A DNA stretch of 64,000 nucleotides from Frondihabitans peucedani (GTDB lineage Bacteria; Actinomycetota; Actinomycetes; Actinomycetales; Microbacteriaceae). This document shows, in pieces, positions 49,841 to 58,518 of this stretch. The position numbers and the translations under genes were made by a program. The stretch lies in the NCBI RefSeq assembly GCF_039537585.1, contig NZ_BAABAU010000001.1:310001-374000 (forward strand). Reading direction: 5' to 3'. The notes under the pieces are model-generated. The model did not search any database and was not told the origin of the DNA. It worked only from the letters and a program-made list of their open reading frames with translations. Position 1 is the stretch's first letter. Every line of letters begins with the position of its first letter.

Positions 49841-49890
49841 GCCGGATGCTGCCCAGGCCGGATGCTGCCCGGAGCTGGATGCTGCTCAGA
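49841..49890. repeat. 16-17-bp tandem repeat (three units) carrying the PTS IIB stop codon
   Basis: Units GCCGGATGCTGCCCAG (49841), GCCGGATGCTGCCCGGA (49857) and GCTGGATGCTGCTCAGA (49874). The last includes the stop (TCA at 49886) of the leftward IIB gene; the two others extend downstream of it. Confidence 0.75.
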
Positions 49891-50197
49891 GCTCGACTGT
49901 GGTGCCGTTCTTGATGGCGTCGACGACGCGTGCGACGTCGGGGTCGCCCATGAAGAGCTGGAAGGGGACGACGGGGGTGCCCTCCGCGACTGCGGCGCGG
50001 GCGCGGTCCGCCAGGTTGTTCTGGGTGACGACGACGTCGGCGTCGGCCGGGATCTGATCGAGGGCCGAGTGGTCGACCGTCACGCCGTTCTCGGAGAGCT
50101 GCTTCTTGAGCGTGGTGGCGAGCATGATGCTCGATCCCATGCCGGCGTCGCAGGCGACGATCAGCTTCTTGACGCTCGCGCCGTCGATGGTGACCAT
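49886..50197 (-). CDS. Orphan PTS sugar transporter subunit IIB
   Basis: 103 residues with the IIB phosphorylation loop VACDAGMGSSIMLATTL (Cys about residue 16), the form found in lactose/cellobiose-, ascorbate- and mannitol-type IIB domains. It passes phosphate from IIA to sugar. No IIA, IIC, HPr or EI gene is adjacent, so its transporter must be elsewhere or it is a relic or regulator. The ATG at 50197 follows AAGGAGAACC, a strong RBS, which argues for an expressed gene. Confidence 0.85.
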   Translation of the reverse strand: MVTIDGASVKKLIVACDAGMGSSIMLATTLKKQLSENGVTVDHSALDQIPADADVVVTQNNLADRARAAVAEGTPVVPFQLFMGDPDVARVVDAIKNGTTVEL

Positions 50198-50280
50198 GGT
50201 GGTTCTCCTTGGGGTGCCGTCGTGAGTGGTGCTGTGTTCATCATGCTCCCGCCCCGCCGAGCAGGCGTGGGGAGCAGGAT

Positions 50281-50340
50281 CGGCTCGGCGCAGTTCGCCC
50301 GGTTTCGGTGCGGCTCGGTGCAGTTCGCCTCGTTTCAGTG
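50281..50340. repeat. 30-bp tandem duplication carrying the polA stop codon
   Basis: Two adjacent 30-bp units (50281-50310 and 50311-50340) that share 27 bases; both begin CGGCTCGG and contain GCAGTTCGCC. The second contains the polA stop (TCA at 50335). Confidence 0.85.
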
Positions 50341-53010
50341 CGCCGCGGCGTCCCAGCTCTCGCCCATGCCCACCGACACGTCGAGCGGGACGGTCAGGTC
50401 GGCCGCGGACCCCATGCGGGCGCGCACGATCTCCTCGACGACGTCGGCCTCGCCGCGGGCGATCTCGACGATGAGCTCGTCGTGCACCTGCAGGAGGACC
50501 CGCGACTGGAGCTCGCGCTCGTCGAGGTCGCGCCGGACGCCGAGCATCGCGATCTTCATGATGTCGGCGGCCGAGCCCTGGATCGGCGCATTGAGCGCGG
50601 CGCGCTCGGCGTTCTCGCGGAGGACGCGGTTCGACGAGGTGAGGTCGGCGAAAGGGCGTCGGCGCCCGAAGATCGTCTCGGTGTAGCCGTCTTCACGGGC
50701 CTTCTCGACGACGTTCCGGAGGTAGTCGCGGACGGCTCCGAACCTCGCGAAGTAGTCGGTCATCAGCTGCTTGGCCTCGGCCGTCTCGATCCGGAGCTGC
50801 TTCGAGAGGCCGAAGGCGCTGAGGCCGTAGGCGAGACCGTACGACATCGCCTTCACCTTCGTCCGCATGAGAGGCGACACGTCGGCCGGCTCGACACCGA
50901 AGATGCGCGCCCCGACGAAGCGGTGGAGGTCTTCGCCCTCGCTGAAGGCCGTGATGAGCCCGGCGTCGCCGGAGAGGTGCGCCATGATGCGCATCTCGAT
51001 CTGGGAGTAGTCGGCGGTGAGCAGGGTCTCGTAGTCGGGACCGTGCTGGAAGGCCGCCCGGATCTCGTGCCCGACGGCGGTCTTGACCGGGATGTTCTGC
51101 AGGTTCGGGTCGATCGACGAGATGCGGCCGGTCGTGGTGCCGGTCTGGTCGTAGGTGGTGTGGATGCGACCACCGTCGTCGACGGCCTTGTCGAGCGTCT
51201 CGATGATCTGCCGGAGCTTCGTCGCATCGCGGTGCTTCAGCAGGAGGTCGAGGAAGGGGTGCGGGTTCTTCTCCTGGAGGTCGGCCAGGGAGGCCGCGTC
51301 GGTCGAGTACCCCGACTTCATGGAGCGCGTCTTGGGCATGTCGAGCTGCTCGAACAGGACCTCCTGGAGCTGCTTCGGAGAACCGAGGTTGACCTCTCGG
51401 CCGATGACCTCGAAGGCCTCCGCCGCGAGCAGTGCCGCGGTGTCGGCGAGGCGGGTGGAGAGCTCGCGGAGGGCGGGGCGGTCGGTCGCGACGCCGGTGA
51501 GCTCCATGTCGCCGAGGACCGGCACGAGCGGCAGCTCGATGGTGCGGAGGACCCGCCTGGAGCCCTCGTCGAGCAGCGCGTCGAGCTCGTCGGAGACGCG
51601 CAGGGCGTACCAGGCCTCGGTCGCCACTCCCCCGGCGTCGTCGGCCGGGACGAGCTGGTTGGGGTCGGCCTCGGGCATGCGCTCGGCCAGGTGCTCGTAG
51701 ACGAGGTCGGCGAGGGCGAACGAGGTGCGGCCGGGCCGGAGGAGCCACGCGGCGATCCGGGGGTCGCCGTCGAGCCCGGTGAGGGTGAGACCGACGCGCC
51801 GGAGGGCCTTGTAGGCGCGTTTGGCGTCGTGCACCACCTTCGGAGAGTCGGTGTCGAGCCACTCCTCGAGGGCCACGTAGTCGCCGCGGCCAGCGGCCCA
51901 CGGCACGTGCACGGAGTCGCCCGCGGCGGCGATGCCGAGGCCGGTGACCGTATTGTCAGGGCCGTACTCGACGGCGACGCCGACGGCCGGCTTGTCGGCG
52001 GAGGCGTGGGTGCGGAGCCAGTGCGCCAGCTCCTCGTCGATGAGCGTGCGCACCACGGGCGCCACCGGGCCGGTGGGAGCCGCGGGCTCGACGCTCTCGG
52101 CACCGGTCGCCGTGCCGCCGCCCTCGGCGAGGGCCGTGACGCGGTCGAGCAGGGTGCGGAACTGCAGCCGGTCGAAGACCTCCCGCACGGCGGGGACGTC
52201 GATCGGCCGGCGGAGGAGGTCGTCGGGCCCGACGGGGAGGTCGACGTCGGTGACGAGCCGGTTGAGGCGGCGGTTGCGGACGGCGCGGTCGTACTGCTCG
52301 CGGAGCCTGTCGCCGACGACGCCCTTGATCTCGTCGCGGTGCTCGATGACCTCGTCGAGCGAGCCGAACTGGTTGATCCACTTGACCGCGGTCTTCTCGC
52401 CGACCTTGTCGACGCCGATCAGGTTGTCGCTCGTCTCGCCGACGAGGGCGGCGATCTCGGGGTACTGGTGGGGTTCGATGCCGTAGCGCTCGAAGACCTT
52501 ATCGCGGTCGTAGCGGGTCAGGTCGGTGACGCCGCGGGCCGACGGGTAGAGCAGGGTGACGTCGTCGTTCACCATCTGGATCGCGTCGCGGTCGCCGGAG
52601 ACGACGTAGACGTTGTACCCGCCCGAGGAGCCGCGGCTCGCGAGGGTCGCCAGGATGTCGTCGGCCTCGTAGTCCTCTTTGGTGATCGTCGTGATCCCCA
52701 TCGCGTGGAGGGCCTCCTGCAGGAGCGGGATCTGCCCCACGAACTCCGGCGGCGTCTCGTTGCGGGTGCCCTTGTACTCCGGGTACTCACGCGTGCGGAA
52801 CGAGTAGCGGGAGATGTCGAACGCCACCGCCAGGTGGGTCGGCTTCTCGTTCTTGAGCAGGTTGAGCAGCATCGAGATGAAGCCGTGGATGGCGTTCGTG
52901 TGCTGCCCGTCGCGGTTGACGAAACTGTCGACCGGGAGGGCGTAGAAGGCCCGGAATGCGAGGGAGTGACCGTCGATCACGAGGAGGGTAGGCTTTGCTG
53001 GGTCCGGCAC
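50335..53010 (-). CDS. polA: DNA polymerase I
   Basis: 891 residues. N-terminal 5'-3' exonuclease (VIDGHSLAFRAFYALPVD, GDRDAIQMVNDDVTLLYP, LVGETSDNLIGVDKVGEKTA); a middle exonuclease domain lacking the DxE proofreading motif, as usual in actinobacteria; C-terminal polymerase with ADYSQIEMRIMAHLSGD, MSYGLAYGLSAFGLSKQL and LLQVHDELIVEIA. Fills repair gaps and removes primers. GTG start. Its 3' end is part of a 30-bp duplication. Confidence 0.97.
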   Translation of the reverse strand: MPDPAKPTLLVIDGHSLAFRAFYALPVDSFVNRDGQHTNAIHGFISMLLNLLKNEKPTHLAVAFDISRYSFRTREYPEYKGTRNETPPEFVGQIPLLQEALHAMGITTITKEDYEADDILATLASRGSSGGYNVYVVSGDRDAIQMVNDDVTLLYPSARGVTDLTRYDRDKVFERYGIEPHQYPEIAALVGETSDNLIGVDKVGEKTAVKWINQFGSLDEVIEHRDEIKGVVGDRLREQYDRAVRNRRLNRLVTDVDLPVGPDDLLRRPIDVPAVREVFDRLQFRTLLDRVTALAEGGGTATGAESVEPAAPTGPVAPVVRTLIDEELAHWLRTHASADKPAVGVAVEYGPDNTVTGLGIAAAGDSVHVPWAAGRGDYVALEEWLDTDSPKVVHDAKRAYKALRRVGLTLTGLDGDPRIAAWLLRPGRTSFALADLVYEHLAERMPEADPNQLVPADDAGGVATEAWYALRVSDELDALLDEGSRRVLRTIELPLVPVLGDMELTGVATDRPALRELSTRLADTAALLAAEAFEVIGREVNLGSPKQLQEVLFEQLDMPKTRSMKSGYSTDAASLADLQEKNPHPFLDLLLKHRDATKLRQIIETLDKAVDDGGRIHTTYDQTGTTTGRISSIDPNLQNIPVKTAVGHEIRAAFQHGPDYETLLTADYSQIEMRIMAHLSGDAGLITAFSEGEDLHRFVGARIFGVEPADVSPLMRTKVKAMSYGLAYGLSAFGLSKQLRIETAEAKQLMTDYFARFGAVRDYLRNVVEKAREDGYTETIFGRRRPFADLTSSNRVLRENAERAALNAPIQGSAADIMKIAMLGVRRDLDERELQSRVLLQVHDELIVEIARGEADVVEEIVRARMGSAADLTVPLDVSVGMGESWDAAAH

Positions 53011-53081
53011 CCCGTCAGCCTAGCGGCCCCCTCCGACACTCGGCTCGGCCCCGGACTGCCGCCGATCCCCAGGGAGAACCC

Positions 53082-53510
53082 GTGCCCGACACCACGCCCA
53101 GCGCCTTCAGCGACCAGGCCCTCGAGTTCCTCGAGCGTCGGGGGGCGGGTGAGCTGGCCGAGCGCATGGGCATCGAGATCGTCGAGCTCAGCGCCGAGCG
53201 CGCGGTCGGCACGATGCCGGTCGAGGGCAATCGCCAGCCGGTGGGCATCTTGCACGGCGGGGCCCACGTGGTGCTGGCCGAGTCGCTCGGCTCGATGGCG
53301 GCCAGCGTGCACGCCGGTCCGGACCGCATCGCGATGGGCATCGAGCTCAACGCCTCGCACAGTCGCGCGGCGGCGTCGGGCATCGTCACCGGGACCTGCA
53401 CCGCGATCCACCTGGGCCGGACCCTCACCACTCACGAGATCGTCATGACCGACGAGCAGGGCCGCCGGCTGTCGACGGTCCGCATCACGAACATCCTGCG
53501 CGACGCCTAG
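53082..53510 (+). CDS. Hotdog-fold thioesterase (PaaI-like)
   Basis: 142 residues. Signature GILHGGAHVVLAESLGSMAA, the catalytic region of PaaI/YdiI-type acyl-CoA thioesterases, then GIELNASHSRAAASG. GTG 53082 with AGGGAGA upstream. The polA-thioesterase divergent pair is common in actinobacteria (Mycobacterium has one beside polA). Substrate unknown; ComA2/menaquinone-type or aromatic acyl-CoA are options. Confidence 0.88.
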   Translation: MPDTTPSAFSDQALEFLERRGAGELAERMGIEIVELSAERAVGTMPVEGNRQPVGILHGGAHVVLAESLGSMAASVHAGPDRIAMGIELNASHSRAAASGIVTGTCTAIHLGRTLTTHEIVMTDEQGRRLSTVRITNILRDA

Positions 53511-53532
53511 GCCCCGGCTGGGCCACAGCCGC

Positions 53533-54663
53533 TCACGATCTGCCGCGGAAGAACTCCCGGATGTCGTCGGCGAGCAGGTCGGGCTCCTCGTGAGGGGCGA
53601 AGTGCCCGCCGCGGTCGAACACGGTGTAGCGCTCGACGGCGTAGGTGCGCTCGGCCCAGCTCCTGGGCGGGTGCGCCAGACCGGAGGGGAAGAGCGCGAC
53701 CGCCGTCGGCACGTCGACCCGGGTGACCTGGGGCGTGATCCTGCGGGCCCCCTCGTAGTACGGCCGGAACGAGGTCGCGATCGAGTTCGTGAACCAGTAG
53801 AGCGATGCCTGGGTGAGCAGGTAGTCGTCGGAGAACCTCGTGCCGACGTCGCCTCCGCTGTCGCTCCAGGCGCGGTGCTTCTCGAGGATCCAGGCGAGGA
53901 GGCCGACGGGCGAGTCGGCGAGCCCGTACGCGAGCGTCACCGGCCGGGTGCTCTGCTGGTGCGCGTAGGCGCCCTCCTCGTCGTCCCAGGCGGCGACGTC
54001 GTCGAGGTGCCGCCGCTCCTCGGGAGTGACGGACGCAGGATCGACGTCGGCCGGCTCGGCGACGGACAGCACGTGGATGCCCGTGACGGCCTCCGGATGC
54101 GCCTGCCCGAGCCGCGCGGTGATCCCGGAGCCGAGGTCTCCGCCGTGGGCGGCGTAGCGCGCGAAGCCGAGGTGGTCGCGCATCAGCCGGTGCCACACCT
54201 CGTGGGTCGGGAGGGCGTCGGTGAGCGAGGGGCGCTGTTCGGAGAAGGTGAAGCCCGGAATCGAGGGGACGACGACCGTGAAGGCGTCGTCGGCGCTGCC
54301 GCCGAAGCGCTCGGGTGCCGCGAGCCGCTCCGCCAGGGGCACCAGCTCGAAGAAGGTGCTCGGCCAGCCGTTCGTCACGACGATCGCCGGGGCGTCGCCG
54401 CGGGCCGCGTCGAAGCGCAGGTAGTGGACGCGGGCGCCGTCGATGTCGGCGAAGGCAGACGGGAGCGCGTTGAGCGAGGCCTCCTGGGCGCGCCAGTCGA
54501 AGTCGCCTGCCCAGTACTCGGCGAGGCGGTGCACCGTCTCGGGCTCGGTGCCGGCCGCCCACCCCTCGACAGGAAGGACAGCAGGCCACCGGGTGCGACG
54601 GAGACGCTCGCGGAGATCGTCGAGGTCGGCTTCGGAGACGGAGATCAGCGGCCCGGTCGTCAT
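53533..54663 (-). CDS. Epoxide hydrolase family protein
   Basis: 376 residues. N-terminal epoxide-hydrolase domain (ISVSEADLDDLRERLRRTRW), alpha/beta-hydrolase with oxyanion region TNGWPSTFFELVPLAE, nucleophile Asp in YAAHGGDLGSGITARLGQ, and C-terminal His in GGHFAPHEEPDLLADDI. Resembles soluble/microsomal epoxide hydrolases used in xenobiotic or juvenile-hormone-like epoxide turnover; here the substrate is unknown. Convergent with the thioesterase gene. Confidence 0.9.
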   Translation of the reverse strand: MTTGPLISVSEADLDDLRERLRRTRWPAVLPVEGWAAGTEPETVHRLAEYWAGDFDWRAQEASLNALPSAFADIDGARVHYLRFDAARGDAPAIVVTNGWPSTFFELVPLAERLAAPERFGGSADDAFTVVVPSIPGFTFSEQRPSLTDALPTHEVWHRLMRDHLGFARYAAHGGDLGSGITARLGQAHPEAVTGIHVLSVAEPADVDPASVTPEERRHLDDVAAWDDEEGAYAHQQSTRPVTLAYGLADSPVGLLAWILEKHRAWSDSGGDVGTRFSDDYLLTQASLYWFTNSIATSFRPYYEGARRITPQVTRVDVPTAVALFPSGLAHPPRSWAERTYAVERYTVFDRGGHFAPHEEPDLLADDIREFFRGRS

Positions 54664-54735
54664 GCGACGACGCTACGCCGACCGCCGAGGCGATGCTCGA
54701 TGGCGAGGGCCGGCTGATGGGCAGCCGGTCGGAGG

Positions 54736-55341
54736 CTACTTCTTGACGCTGAGCTGCTCGATGATGGCCTGAGCCACGTCGTGCATGGTCAGGCGGCGGT
54801 CCATCGATGCCTTCTGGATCCAGCGGAAGGCTTCGGGCTCTGTGAGGCCCATCTTCTCGTTGAGGAGGCCCTTGGCCCGGTCGACGAGCTTGCGGGTCTC
54901 GAACCGCTCGACCAGGTCGGCGACCTCGGCCTCGAGCGTGATGATCTGCGTGTAGCGCGAGAGGGCGATCTCGATCGCCGGAAGGAGGTCGTTCGGTGTG
55001 AACGGCTTCACCACGTAGGCCAGCGCGCCGGCCTCGCTCGCGCGCTCGACCAGCTCTTTCTGGCTGAAAGCGGTGAGGAGCACCACGGGCGCGATGTGGT
55101 TCTTGGACAGCGTCTCGGCTGCCGAGATGCCGTCGAGCTTGGGCATCTTGACGTCCATGATCACGAGGTCCGGACGGAGCTCGGTGGCGAGGGCCACAGC
55201 GGTCTCGCCGTCGCCGGCCTCGCCGACGACCTCGAAGCCGTTGTCGCGCAGGATCTCGACGATGTCGAGGCGGATGAGGGACTCATCCTCTGCGACGACG
55301 ACGCGACGGGGTGCTGCTGAAGTTGCCTCTTGATCACTCAC
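54736..55341 (-). CDS. pdtaR: ANTAR-domain response regulator PdtaR
   Basis: 201 residues. Receiver domain with phosphorylatable Asp in LVIMDVKMPKLDGISA (acid pair VVVAEDESLIRLD, Lys in YVVKPFTPNDLL) and C-terminal ANTAR domain (LVDRAKGLLNEKMGLTEPEA), which binds paired hairpins in mRNA leaders to prevent termination. Orthologue of mycobacterial Rv1626; the sensor PdtaS is not in this window. GTG 55341 chosen as conserved sequence follows; in-frame sequence upstream overlaps the tRNA. Confidence 0.93.
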   Translation of the reverse strand: MSDQEATSAAPRRVVVAEDESLIRLDIVEILRDNGFEVVGEAGDGETAVALATELRPDLVIMDVKMPKLDGISAAETLSKNHIAPVVLLTAFSQKELVERASEAGALAYVVKPFTPNDLLPAIEIALSRYTQIITLEAEVADLVERFETRKLVDRAKGLLNEKMGLTEPEAFRWIQKASMDRRLTMHDVAQAIIEQLSVKK

Positions 55342-55406
55342 GGATGCGATCCTACCGGTCTTTGACTCGGAGGGATCTCGACCTGTGGAGAGCGTCGGAG
55401 CCCGCG

Positions 55407-55491
55407 TGGTGCGAATGGCGGGACTCGAACCCGCAAGCCGTGAGGCAGAGCATTTTGAGTGCCCCGTGTCTGCCAGTTCCACCACATTCGC
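55407..55491 (-). tRNA. tRNA-Leu (anticodon CAA)
   Basis: Minus-strand transcript of 85 nt beginning GCGAATG and ending CATTCGCACCA, with encoded CCA. The acceptor stem GCGAATG/CATTCGC is perfect, the T-arm reads GGGTTCGAGTCCC, and the anticodon loop CTCAAAA has a GGGCA/TGCTC stem, giving CAA (reads UUG). A long variable arm (class II) is present. Confidence 0.95.
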
Positions 55492-55569
55492 GTGCTGACA
55501 AGCCTACCGGGCCGTCACGAGGACCCGAACTGCGACTTATTCGGGCGGAATCCCCCGTGCAGGGGTCGA

Positions 55570-55582
55570 CCTGCGATAGTGT
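55570..55582 (+). promoter_or_regulatory. Extended -10 promoter element of the cold-shock gene
   Basis: CCTGCGATAGTGT, with TGC-GATAGT as extended -10; identical 13-mer to the gap promoter. Gives a leader of ~145 nt, long leaders being typical of cspA genes. Confidence 0.45.
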
Positions 55583-55732
55583 GGGCGCCACTGGTTGTTG
55601 TGTTACGCATTTGTACTTCGCGAAGAGGCATCATTTCGTCTCTTCGTTCTTAGAGGGAGCGGACAAAGAAAGCACCGCGACGAGAGATCTCGACAGACGA
55701 GATCGGACACCTCTGATTGAAGGAATAGAAAA

Positions 55733-55936
55733 ATGGCAACAGGCACCGTGAAGTGGTTCAACTCCGAAAAGGGCTTCGGCTTCATCACCCCCGACGACGG
55801 ATCCACTGACGTGTTCGCGCACTTCTCCGCGATCGCCGGCGACGGCTACCGCAACCTGGAGGAGAACCAGAAGGTCGAATTCGAGACCGCTCAGGGCAAC
55901 AAGGGTCTCCAGGCCGAGAACATCCGCGTCATCTGA
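55733..55936 (+). CDS. cspA: Cold-shock protein
   Basis: 67 residues, single cold-shock domain. RNP1 [10 protein letters not shown] and RNP2 [10 protein letters not shown]-terminus [14 protein letters not shown]. An RNA chaperone that melts structured mRNA. Long leader upstream (~145 nt) and a strong terminator downstream, so it is monocistronic. Could equally be named cspB or cspD-like; one of several usual paralogues. Confidence 0.95.
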   Translation: MATGTVKWFNSEKGFGFITPDDGSTDVFAHFSAIAGDGYRNLEENQKVEFETAQGNKGLQAENIRVI

Positions 55937-55983
55937 TCTCCTGCGGCTGACAACGCACCTCCGGGTGCCGCGTGGTCGCACTG

Positions 55984-56026
55984 GAACGGCTCCGGCAGCT
56001 TCGGCTGTCGGGGCCGTTCTGTTTTT
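55984..56026 (+). terminator. Intrinsic terminator after the cold-shock gene
   Basis: 16-bp stem GAACGGCTCCGGCAGC / GCTGTCGGGGCCGTTC (two G-T pairs), TTCG tetraloop, then TGTTTTT: the most canonical terminator in the window. Confidence 0.93.
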
Positions 56027-56090
56027 GCAGCAACGTCGACGTGCTCTTATGGAGCGTGACCCACAGCGGCAGCGCACGGGCCGAAGGCCC

Positions 56091-56169
56091 CGCAGCGTCA
56101 GCGCTCGACCCGCACCTTCAGCGTTCGAGCCGCAGCGTCAGCGCTCGAGCGCAGCGTCAGCGCTCGAGC
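56091..56169. repeat. 20-bp tandem repeat (four units) carrying a stop codon
   Basis: Units at 56091 (CGCAGCGTCAGCGCTCGACC), 56111 (diverged), 56131 (19 bp) and 56150 (CGCAGCGTCAGCGCTCGAGC). The last unit contains the stop (TCA at 56157) of the leftward membrane-protein gene. Confidence 0.85.
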
Positions 56170-56783
56170 CGGAGGCCGAGGAGCTCGGCGACGGGCTCGT
56201 AGTCGTGCCTCGCGACGACGTAGGCGAGTTCGGCGTCCGCCTGGGTGAGAGCCGGGGTGAGCGTCCCGGTCCGGGATGCGGTCGATGCGTCGGCAGCGTT
56301 CGACTGGAACGGCAGCTCGTCGAGGGCGACGCGCGCCGCACGGTAGCGGCGCGTCAGGACGCTCCACAGGACGAGCTCGTCCGGCGTCGAGTCGTCGGGG
56401 GCCGAGCGCGCGATGTCGCCGGGGATCTGGATCGCGGGCAGCCGCACCACCTGTTCCTCGTGCGGTCGGCCGACGAGAGCCTCGCGGATGCCGATCGCCG
56501 TCGCGAATCCGACCACCCCGCCGAGCCCGAACATCATCGCGAGGGCTGTGCCGTCGGTCAGTCGGGACGTGTGCCAGGCCGAGAAGTCGATGAACGCTCC
56601 GCCCAGCACTCCCCCGACGAAGGCGCTCCAGTGCACTCGGGGGCGATTTCCGCGTCGCCGCGCCGCGTCGCTCCTGGTGTAGCTCGAGCGCGTCTCCTCC
56701 ACCGAGAAGGCCGAGTCGGAGGGCACTGCGTACAGGCGTGCTCCGTGCTCGAAGCACCCGGGAGTCCCGCCGTCGACAGCCAT
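56157..56783 (-). CDS. Small membrane protein of unknown function
   Basis: 208 residues, two candidate membrane segments (SAFVGGVLGGAFIDFSAWHT and ALAMMFGLGGVVGFATAIGI) between a ~50-residue Arg/Ser-rich N-terminus and a ~100-residue soluble tail. Not recognised. Monocistronic; ATG 56783. Its stop lies in a four-unit 20-bp tandem repeat. Codon use is like its neighbours. Confidence 0.72.
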   Translation of the reverse strand: MAVDGGTPGCFEHGARLYAVPSDSAFSVEETRSSYTRSDAARRRGNRPRVHWSAFVGGVLGGAFIDFSAWHTSRLTDGTALAMMFGLGGVVGFATAIGIREALVGRPHEEQVVRLPAIQIPGDIARSAPDDSTPDELVLWSVLTRRYRAARVALDELPFQSNAADASTASRTGTLTPALTQADAELAYVVARHDYEPVAELLGLRLER

Positions 56784-56869
56784 GCGACGATCCTAGGTCC
56801 GGGCCGCGAGGCGACCCGTGAATCTCAGCAGGATCACGGCTCGTGCAGGAGCAGGCCGGGCAGAGCGAG

Positions 56870-56897
56870 GGCCGGCCCACCCTGGGGTGGACCGGCC
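56870..56897 (-). terminator. Hairpin after pyk
   Basis: 12-bp stem GGCCGGCCCACC / GGTGGACCGGCC with one mismatch and loop CTGG, 49 bp after the pyk stop. No T run. The remaining 162-bp gap shows nothing else. Confidence 0.5.
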
Positions 56898-56945
56898 TCG
56901 ACGTACGGCGGACGAGCGGTCGATCGGCCGCCCGACGTTCTGCGA

Positions 56946-58391
56946 CTACGAGCGGGCGTACGCCGGAGCAGCCTCGTTGTGCGCGTCGCCCACGCGGTGC
57001 ACGCGCAGGTCGTTCGTCGAGCCGGAGATCCCGGGAGGGGACCCGGAGATGACGATGACCTTCTCGCCGACCTCGGCGAGGCCGTTGCCGAGCAGGATGT
57101 CGTCGACCTGGCCGAACATCGAGTCGGTGTGCGTCACCGGCTCGACGAGGTAGGACTGCGCGCCCCAGCTCATGGCCATCCTGCGTCGGATCGCCTCGTC
57201 GGTCGTGAAGGCCACGATCGGGATGCGGTGCCGGAGGCGCGCCATCCTGCGGACGGTGTCGCCGCCCTCGGTGAAGACGCAGACGTAGCTGGCCTGGACG
57301 AACTCCGCGACCTCGGCTGCGGCGAGGGTGATCGCGCCGCCGAGCGTGCGGGGCTTGGTACCGAGTGCGGGGATGCGCTCGAGGCCGTGCTCCTCGGTGG
57401 ACGCGACGATCCTGGCCATGGTCTGCACGGTGATGACGGGGTACTCCCCCACGCTGGTCTCGCCCGAGAGCATGACCGCGTCGGCACCGTCGAGGACGGC
57501 GTTCGCGACATCGGAGGTCTCGGCGCGCGTCGGGATGGGCGACGAGATCATCGACTCGAGCATCTGCGTCGCGACGATGACGGGCTTCGCCATGCGACGC
57601 GACAGCTCGACCGCGTGCTTCTGCACGATCGGGACGGCCTCGAGAGGCAGCTCGACGCCGAGGTCGCCGCGGGCGACCATGATGCCGTCGAACGCATCGA
57701 TGATGGCCTCGAGGTTGTCGACGGCCTGGGGTTTCTCGATCTTGGCGTAGACGGGGACCTTCCGGCCCTCCTCCTCCATGATCACGTTGACCCGGTCGAT
57801 GTCGTCGGCGTTGCGCACGAACGACAGGGCGATGAAGTCGGCGCCGAGCTTGAGGCCCCAGCGGAGGTCGGCCTCGTCTTTCTCGGAGAGCGCCGGCACG
57901 TTGACCGCGACGCCGGGCAGGTTGATGCCCTTGTTGTTCGACACGGTGCCCGCGACGACGACCTCGGTGGTGACCGTCGTGCCGTCGGTGTCGAGGACGC
58001 GCAGCTTGACGCGGCCGTCGTCGATCAGCAGGGGGTCACCGGGCGAGACGTCTTGCGGGAGGCCCTTGAACGTGGTGCCGCAGATCTCTTTCGAGCCCAG
58101 GATCTCGTCGGTGGTGATCTTGAAGATGTCGCCGACGGCGAGGTTGTGCGGCCCGTCGGAGAACTTGCCGAGGCGGATCTTCGGACCCTGCAGGTCGACG
58201 AGGACGGCCACGGCGCGGCCCGAGTCGGCTGCCGCCTGACGGACGTTCTCGTAGACGCCCTGGTGCACGTCGTACGTTCCGTGGCTGAGGTTCATCCGCG
58301 CGACATCGACGCCCGCGTCGATGATGGCCCGGATGTCGTCATAGCTCGACGTCGCGGGCCCGAGGGTCGCGACGATCTTTGCACGTCTCAT
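56946..58391 (-). CDS. pyk: Pyruvate kinase
   Basis: 481 residues. Makes pyruvate and ATP from PEP. AKIVATLGPATSSYDDIRAI at the N-terminus, RMNLSHGTYD, metal/substrate site IMVARGDLGVELPLEAVPIV, and the C-terminal domain (QASYVCVFTEGGDTVRRMAR). ATG 58391 preceded by AAGGA; a start four codons upstream is also possible. Monocistronic. Completes the lower glycolysis whose earlier steps lie at 32-35 kb. Confidence 0.97.
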   Translation of the reverse strand: MRRAKIVATLGPATSSYDDIRAIIDAGVDVARMNLSHGTYDVHQGVYENVRQAAADSGRAVAVLVDLQGPKIRLGKFSDGPHNLAVGDIFKITTDEILGSKEICGTTFKGLPQDVSPGDPLLIDDGRVKLRVLDTDGTTVTTEVVVAGTVSNNKGINLPGVAVNVPALSEKDEADLRWGLKLGADFIALSFVRNADDIDRVNVIMEEEGRKVPVYAKIEKPQAVDNLEAIIDAFDGIMVARGDLGVELPLEAVPIVQKHAVELSRRMAKPVIVATQMLESMISSPIPTRAETSDVANAVLDGADAVMLSGETSVGEYPVITVQTMARIVASTEEHGLERIPALGTKPRTLGGAITLAAAEVAEFVQASYVCVFTEGGDTVRRMARLRHRIPIVAFTTDEAIRRRMAMSWGAQSYLVEPVTHTDSMFGQVDDILLGNGLAEVGEKVIVISGSPPGISGSTNDLRVHRVGDAHNEAAPAYARS

Positions 58392-58518
58392 GTGTTCCTT
58401 CATTGGGGGTGATTTCGCAGGTGGACGCTCCGATGCGTCGCTCCACCCTATTCCCACCGGGAGGGTGGTCTCGTAACGGCGCCCGACGTGCCGGTGAACT
58501 CGTGCTCGTGCCGGCGGA

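Noticed and set aside
50335-53010. Inactivated DNA polymerase I because the proofreading motif is missing
   Set aside because: Loss of the 3'-5' exonuclease residues is normal in actinobacterial PolA; the polymerase and 5' nuclease motifs are intact.
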